Source: Bromus sterilis (lineage: Eukaryota; Streptophyta; Magnoliopsida; Poales; Poaceae). Taken from it: DNA of 64,000 bases. The notes beneath the pieces are model-generated. The model worked only from the letters and a program-made list of their open reading frames with translations, was not told where the DNA came from and did not search any database. Positions 59,339 to 64,000 of this stretch are shown one piece after another (the stretch's first letter is position 1; each line of letters starts with the position of its first letter). Where the stretch lies: the NCBI GenBank assembly GCA_950022295.1, contig OX465598.1:121255001-121319000 (forward strand). Direction: 5' to 3'. Both the position numbers and the translations under genes were made by a program.

Positions 59339-60013
59339 TGTATTTGTGTGATGCTAATAGATAGTTGGAGTGAAGCCGACAGTGGTGGTGTGATGCCATA
59401 ATAAGAAGAGTCGGTGCAAGACTGACAAGCATGGTGTGATGCCGTTGCTGGATGTGTGGCAGTGCGAAGCTGTCACAAGATGGGGCATAATACGAAGGCA
59501 ATCTCCAACGTTATAAGGTGTTGATATGACAAGATTAAGGGAGGGGGTGTTAGAATTAATCTTTTCTTTATCTTAAATATGTACATGCATGTCAGAGTGG
59601 AGTAGCTATGCTAGTTTGCTTGAAGATTCTAGTCCAGCTATATCATAGTTGCATGGCAGTAAGACCAGTCAAAAGGTAAAAGAAGTTTAACTGCTAGTTA
59701 CCTTAGTCAGTAAGGAACTGTTGCAGCGAGTAGTAGTACAAGCAAATTTGGAGTTTGCATTGTTTGTACAAATCCAGCAAGGAAAGTAGCTACTTCTGAA
59801 CTGTATTGGTCAGGGTCGGTTCATGTAAGCCCATAAATAGGCATGTATGACATCTTTGTAAGATAAGCTTGTAGTGCATCAGTAAGAGAAATGGCTTTGG
59901 CTGTGTGAGACAGCAATTCACCAACAAAGCATGTGTACTTGTGTATGTTGTGAGAAACAACAGAGAGAGAGAGAGAGACTGAGAGGGGGGAGCTGAGTGT
60001 TTCAGTTCCAACA
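59339..60013 (+). mobile_element. Copia-type 3' end with LTR (466 bp LTR)
   Basis: The LTR at 59548-60013 starts TGTTAGAATTAATC and ends TTCCAACA, directly preceded by the purine tract AAGGGAGGGGG. The purine tract marks a 3' LTR rather than a solo LTR. The 200 bp before it (with repeated GGTGTGATGCC) are internal sequence cut off by the LINE tail. A (GA)n microsatellite lies near 59961-59978. Confidence 0.75.
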
Positions 60014-60567
60014 TTAAGTAGATATAATCTGGTTCAGCTACTTTGGCTTGGCCCGAGTGCTCAAACAGTCCTAAATGTTTGGTTGCCTCGCTTTCAAATA
60101 AAACTGAAGGGGGGAGGGGGGGCCCTTGTGACTCAAAAAGGGAAAGAATGACCAGAGATAACATCCGAATGTAAATCCCAAGAGTTCCCTCCTTAACTTG
60201 AAGGAAAAATTATCTATGACCTGTCGGAGGCTGTGAAAATTGTAAAATAAAGACAAATTATCTAATCTTTTCTTCAAGGACCTTACTGATTTGAGCTAGC
60301 TCATTCAGTTTCAACGATGGTAAGTGTCTTTTTTGACAAGTCCCCCTATAAGATTTGCTAGGAAGGAACTTCTCAATGTAATTTTTTTAGCTCCACATCG
60401 TTGCATCTTGTAAAGATGCTATCAGGATAGAAATTGCAATATTAGCACATCAAGAGATTCTTGGGGTTGTCATGGAATGTCTCACAAGGCAATAGAGGTA
60501 GCCCCAACAGTAAATCTTATTATACCATAGAGGAGGACATTATTTTCCATGGATCAATATATATTGC
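60014..60567. other. Unassigned region, possibly intronic sequence of the minus-strand gene fragment
   Basis: No repeat or mobile element is visible. A minus-strand segment at about 60165-60235 follows a TTTTCACAG acceptor-like site and reads LRQVIDNFSFKLRRELLGFT; it could be an exon of the fragment at 61114-61840 but is not in the same phase. Confidence 0.35.
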
Positions 60568-61007
60568 TGTTGTGAAACTACGTTGTTCAACACTTACTTC
60601 CAATCACCACATACACAAGGGCACAATCACAAGAACACAAGAGAGACACTAGATATAGGGAGAAAGCTGAGAGCTCTTTATTATTGTATCTTGTACTACA
60701 AATCTGATCAACTCATGTGTGTCACTAGCTCTTCTCTCATGCCTTCTATTTATAGCCTCACTAGGGAGGGCATTTTAGGTATACAGCCCACACAAATATC
60801 TTATCACCTTTGCCTTGCCTAGCAAGGAATATGGATCCTTGCCATGGAAGGAAGCTAGTTTGGCTTGCCTAGCAAGGAATATGGATCCTTGCCATGGAAG
60901 GAAGCTAGTTTGGCTTGCCTAGCAAGGAGTATGAATCCTTGCCATAGAAGGAAGCTAGCAAGCTTAATCTTTGGCCTCCAAAGATAATGATCAGATATTT
61001 CGTAACA
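60568..61007 (-). mobile_element. Solo LTR (440 bp), minus strand
   Basis: The plus-strand ends TGTTGTGAAA and TTTCGTAACA are inverted repeats, flanked by perfect ATTGC duplications (60563-60567 and 61008-61012). A TATA box reading CTATAAATAG on the minus strand at 60747-60756 gives the orientation. No internal domain: a solo LTR left by recombination between two LTRs. Confidence 0.92.
60811..60960. repeat. Three 50-bp tandem repeats inside the solo LTR
   Basis: Units at 60811, 60861 and 60911 contain CTAGCAAGGA and ATCCTTGCCATGGAAGGAAG. The first two are practically identical and the third has a few changes. The AAGGA/TCCTT pair could form a hairpin in each unit. They lie upstream of the TATA box in LTR orientation. 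Confidence 0.93.
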
Positions 61008-61113
61008 ATTGCCATATTTTCTAATTTCAACTTGGAGGAATCATTATCATATCTTGGAAGTGTAAGTGTTTCAGCCAAAAGAAAGAGCAGCTAGTTGTGT
61101 AATGGATAATGAC

Positions 61114-61840
61114 CTGTTCCAGGGGTCGTCTGACAATGTTATAGCAGGAGTGCTCATAGTACCTTGACTCCATCCAAAACTGGAGAAATATAAAAGAAAA
61201 GCACTACATAAATAAAGAGATAATGACACGAATGGTTTTCAATAATGCACTTCACAACACTTTTCCACCTTCCACCACTCATCTTATGTGAGTTCAGACA
61301 TTGGTATTAGTTGTACGTGTATAAGAGTCAATACCTTTTCACAGCTTTCAATCCACCTGTCACATGCTTGACCAACAACCTAATGGAAGTAAACAATAAG
61401 TTTCACTATTCACTAAAAATATACTACTTTATTGAATCATGAAACACAAAATATCTTACGAATCTGAAAGCATCTGCCTGAGATCTATCCTCCAACGACA
61501 AGATTGACCGATAATCCTGACATCAGTTGTAAGTAGAATTTAGCATTAATAATCTGAAATAGAAGAGGATAATGGCCTTACAAGGTTATACCATGATTCC
61601 TCTGATCACGAAATGTTTCGGAAGGGAATGCTCAGCGAAAACTTTGCCACAGAATTGATTCACAAGGTCTGAGAAGCTCTCCTTCTCCTACAGCAAACAA
61701 ATAATTAGTGCATCCGAACTCACAAATGCGAATACAGAAATCATGGTTATCGGGAGTACCCAATTAATAGAATCATTATCAGTGTCAAAAAAGCCTCCTA
61801 TTTCGAGCTCATTCATCAACACTTCAAGATGAACTTTTTG
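61114..61840 (-). pseudogene. Five-exon fragment of an unrecognised plant gene
   Basis: Minus-strand exons, each bounded by AG and GT and each a multiple of three: 61760-61840 (81 nt), 61592-61687 (96), 61460-61516 (57), 61335-61379 (45) and 61114-61179 (66). Joined in phase 0 they give 115 codons without a stop, including NELEIGGFFDTDNDSINW, KVFAEHSLPKHFVIRGIM, DYRSILSLEDRSQADAFRF and VVGQACDRWIESCEK. The last donor is the least certain. I do not recognise the protein. It has no transposon motif and looks low-copy. No start or stop exon is visible, and the solo LTR lies just downstream, so it is a fragment or the visible part of a larger gene. Confidence 0.7.
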
Positions 61841-61944
61841 CTGAAATTTTGAAACACATTCAAAATACAGTGGACATAAATATAACAATATCAAAAGCAG
61901 AGCACGCATTGTACAAACTGTACTTGGCCGCTGGCACAGTTGTA

Positions 61945-62260
61945 TCTATACTATTAAATGGGAGTTCGTTCTATGGCCTCAGACTCCCACCAATCCCTCC
62001 CACCTGGTTTTTTACTGCTACCTCTTAAAGAACCAAAACAAACCTGTAGCATTCACCTCCCACCAACCCCTTCCACTTGTTTTTACTACTTCCCCCTAAA
62101 AATTAAAACAAACCTGTAATCTCCACCTCCCACTAACCCTTCCCACCTGTTTTTTTACTACTTCCCCCTAAAAAACCAAAACAAACCTGTAGCCTCCACC
62201 TCCCACCAACCCCTTCCACCTGGTTTTTTACTCCCTCCCCCTAATTTGTACTGCTAAAGC
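61945..62260. repeat. ~72-bp minisatellite beside a Helitron-like 5' terminus
   Basis: TCTATACTATTAAATGGG at 61945, preceded by A, resembles Helitron 5' ends of grasses. Four units follow (about 61985, 62057, 62128 and 62202), each with CTCCCACCAACCCCTTCCAC, TTTTTTACTACTTCCCCCTA and AACAAACCTGTA. No CTRR end with a hairpin was identified with confidence, so the Helitron call is tentative; the repeats are clear. Confidence 0.6.
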
Positions 62261-62355
62261 ATATTTCATGGCCGTTTCTTTCATATGGTTAGCCCGCCGA
62301 TCTGATCGAAGGACACCTTCACCTATCAAGAAAACCCTAACAAAAAATGCACATA

Positions 62356-62569
62356 CTACCTCCATCATAGTTTACAGGGCGTGCGCGTATTCCTATATCG
62401 TCAATTAGACCAACATAACACAAGATATATATTATAAAAAATATATCATTTGAAAATACAAAATCTGAAGTTTATGATGATATGTTTTTTATAACATATT
62501 TATGTTTTATATTGGTCAAATTGACAACCTAAGAATACGCGCACACCATGTAAACTGTGAAGGAGGAAG
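62356..62569. mobile_element. Stowaway MITE (214 bp)
   Basis: Terminal inverted repeats CTACCTCCATCATAGTTTAC and the right-hand complement ending GTAAACTGTGAAGGAGGAAG. TA duplications at 62354-62355 and 62570-62571. AT-rich centre, no ORF. Confidence 0.9.
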
Positions 62570-63059
62570 TATATAGAAATCTAATCACGTCCCATTAAAC
62601 CTAGCCGTCGTCGTTGCTGCTCTCCTCTCCCCTAGCCGCAGTTGCACGCCATCCCTCCCTTCCTCCCGCTAGAGGACTTCCTCCTCTCTTGAGACCCATG
62701 GCCAAGGTCACCGACGCGGCACGCTGCACAGCGCTTGGTGTCTCCACCTTCTCTCCCCCATCTTCCTTCCTTAGCCGCTGGCAGCGCCAACTGCGATTGT
62801 GGCTGCTCCTCGCATGTGCACCAGCTGCCGCCTCCAAGCCCCCCTCTGCTGGAGGTGCAACACAAGCGGCACTGGACACAACAAGGTGAGTTGAATCGGC
62901 AGACGCAGAGATCACGTGCGACTGGATGGAGCAGAGGCCTGAGGACATGGTGGACCATGGCCAAAGACGGAGCAGAGAGCAGGAGCGGGGAGGAGACGAG
63001 GAGGACGAGGAAGGATTCACGATGGAAGAACGTGCCTCCGTATCCATGCTTTTTAGGTC
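62570..63059. other. Unassigned GC-rich segment with a possible exon
   Basis: The open frame at 62614-62889 (+, LRPMAKVTDAARCTALGVS) ends at a donor-like CAACAAG-GTGAGT. The composition is that of a grass first exon, but no domain is recognised, and a minus-strand frame of similar length overlaps it. It could belong to the Copia fragment that follows or to a captured gene piece. Confidence 0.35.
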
Positions 63060-63660
63060 TAGTAGAGAAGGCAATGACTGTTTACAGTTTCTAGGAACTG
63101 TTTTAATTGTGGTCAATCAAGGCATATCAGCCGCCTTTGCACAGGACCAAGAAGAGGGTATGGTGGTGGCAGTAGCAACAGAAGTGGTCAGAATGGGAGT
63201 GGTGGTCAGAATCGGGTGGTGGTTCTTCCAATGCTCCTCATTGGAATGCTTCCAAGGCGAATATAGAGGTTTCAGATGAATAGGAGACTGGTACCACGTA
63301 GGCCAACTTTGTCGATACAAATGAAGGTCCATCAATAGCAGCCCATAAAGTAAATTCTGAATGGGTGCTTGACTCCGGAGCATCACAACATGTTATTGGT
63401 CACCTTAATAAGTTTACATCATACACACCACACTCTCACACGTTGGAAAACCATTTACACAGCAGATGGCACAAGCCCAGCCCCTCACAGGTGTTGGGAC
63501 AGTCATATCCACACTGAGTATTGAATTATCCTTGTTTTTGCATCATGTGCCAGCTTTTCCTGTCAACTTAGTGTCCTTTAGTGCTTTGATTGACCAAATT
63601 GATTGCCGAATAATTCTTGATAAGGTTGTGTGCTTGAAATACTTGTAACTTCATGTCTTC
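63060..63660 (+). pseudogene. Copia gag-protease fragment
   Basis: The CCHC knuckle CFNCGQSRHISRLC at 63099-63140 is followed by a Gly/Ser/Asn-rich linker, stops near 63280, and the protease motif WVLDSGASQHVIGHLNKFTS starting at 63362. After a frameshift near 63450 comes the GAG-pre-integrase-side sequence VPAFPVNLVSFSALIDQIDC (to 63648). This is a Ty1-copia of a group different from Copia-1, C and E, and it may or may not relate to the LTR at 59548. Integrase and RT are absent. Confidence 0.83.
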
Positions 63661-63691
63661 TAAATTTAGTTCATCAGTTCTTTGTGAATAA

Positions 63692-63855
63692 GAAGGGGGG
63701 CCTTGGCGCAGCGGTAAAGCTGTTGCCTTATTGTTGCACCCAATAAGGCTGTTGAGTCCTGGAAACAGCCTCTTACAGAAATGCAGAGAAAGGCTGTGTA
63801 CGAAAGACCCAAAGTGGTGGACCCTTGTAATGCCCCGGCATTGGGCTGCCCTTTT
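63692..63855 (+). mobile_element. Au-like SINE (164 bp) with 16-bp target duplication
   Basis: GGCCTTGGCGCAGCGGTAAA near the start contains a tRNA-derived Pol III A box, and AACAGCCTCTTACAGAAATG and GACCCAAAGTGGTGGACCC follow, matching the remembered consensus of the Au SINE of Triticeae. It ends in a short T run (CCCTTTT) as Au SINEs do. It is flanked by perfect AGTTCTTTGTGAATAA duplications (63676-63691 and 63856-63871). The B box region (GTTGAGTCC) is altered relative to GGTTCAAGTCC. Confidence 0.92.
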
Positions 63856-63871
63856 AGTTCTTTGTGAATAA

Positions 63872-64000
63872 ATGAAAATTTATTTGCATAGTATGGCACC
63901 ACGGGAGAAGCGAAATTGCTCCTGATCTCGCATGCTCACGTGGTACACAGTAAAATATGAAAATAAAGTTTCTGAAAAAACATGCATGCAAGAGCTTGAA
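63872..64000. other. Right-edge flank, nothing identified
   Basis: The last 129 bases after the SINE duplication hold no ORF, repeat or terminus that can be supported. Confidence 0.5.

Noticed and set aside
59548..60013. A second solo LTR
   Set aside because: The polypurine tract immediately before it and the lack of matching flanks indicate the 3' LTR of a truncated element.
63666..63902. 78-codon minus ORF
   Set aside because: It overlaps the SINE and its duplications; no coding evidence.

Overview
This is nuclear DNA from a large grass genome, almost certainly Triticeae (wheat, barley, rye or a goatgrass). The evidence is nested Copia and Gypsy LTR retrotransposons with Triticeae-style ends, Stowaway MITEs with TA duplications, and an Au-type SINE at the right edge. 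There are no bacterial features, CRISPR arrays, rRNA genes or convincing tRNA genes. About 53 kb of the 64 kb is LTR retrotransposon. Family and lineage names come from remembered domain and terminus signatures; no database search was possible.

Layout. (1) 1-5278: part of a BARE/Angela-like Copia on the minus strand, inserted in the 5' LTR of a Gypsy element. (2) 5279-30889: that Gypsy element (A, plus strand, Tat-like). Its pol is split at 9773-23568 by element B, a 13.8-kb minus-strand chromovirus-type Gypsy with LTRs of about 4.36 kb and a perfect TATTT duplication. Downstream of A's integrase is an antisense, multi-exon Transposase_28-type gene with its own TATA box, six GT-AG introns and coiled-coil exons. 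(3) 30890-32040: remnant of a SIRE-type Copia gag (F, minus). (4) 32041-44463: a second Tat-like Gypsy (D, plus). Its 5' LTR is split by element C (32456-40672, minus), a gag-only Copia with CCCTG duplications. (5) 44464-53568: a SIRE/Maximus-like Copia (E, plus) inserted in D's pol; it carries a third ORF that may have its own promoter and leader intron. E, D and F all lack their right halves, so a large deletion or rearrangement lies near 53.57 kb.

(6) 53569-64000 is a mosaic of smaller pieces: an AT-rich degenerate repeat built on an ATGG-AAATTTATT motif, two adjacent Stowaway MITEs, two LINE-like 3' tails pointing outward with a 110-bp tandem array between them, a Copia 3' LTR, a minus-strand solo LTR with ATTGC duplications, five phase-0 exons of an unrecognised plant gene, a 72-bp minisatellite beside a Helitron-like terminus, a third Stowaway, a plus-strand Copia gag-protease fragment, and an intact Au-like SINE with a 16-bp duplication.

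Insertion order from nesting: F before D; D before both C and E; A before both B and Copia-1. By eye, A's two LTRs differ at about one position in nine over the 210 bases that can be compared, C's by a few percent and B's by about two percent. A is therefore old, and B and C are much younger. Every gag-pol frame here is broken, so no element looks autonomous. The sequences most worth following up are the spliced antisense gene in A, the internal promoter of E and the five-exon gene fragment at 61.1-61.8 kb.
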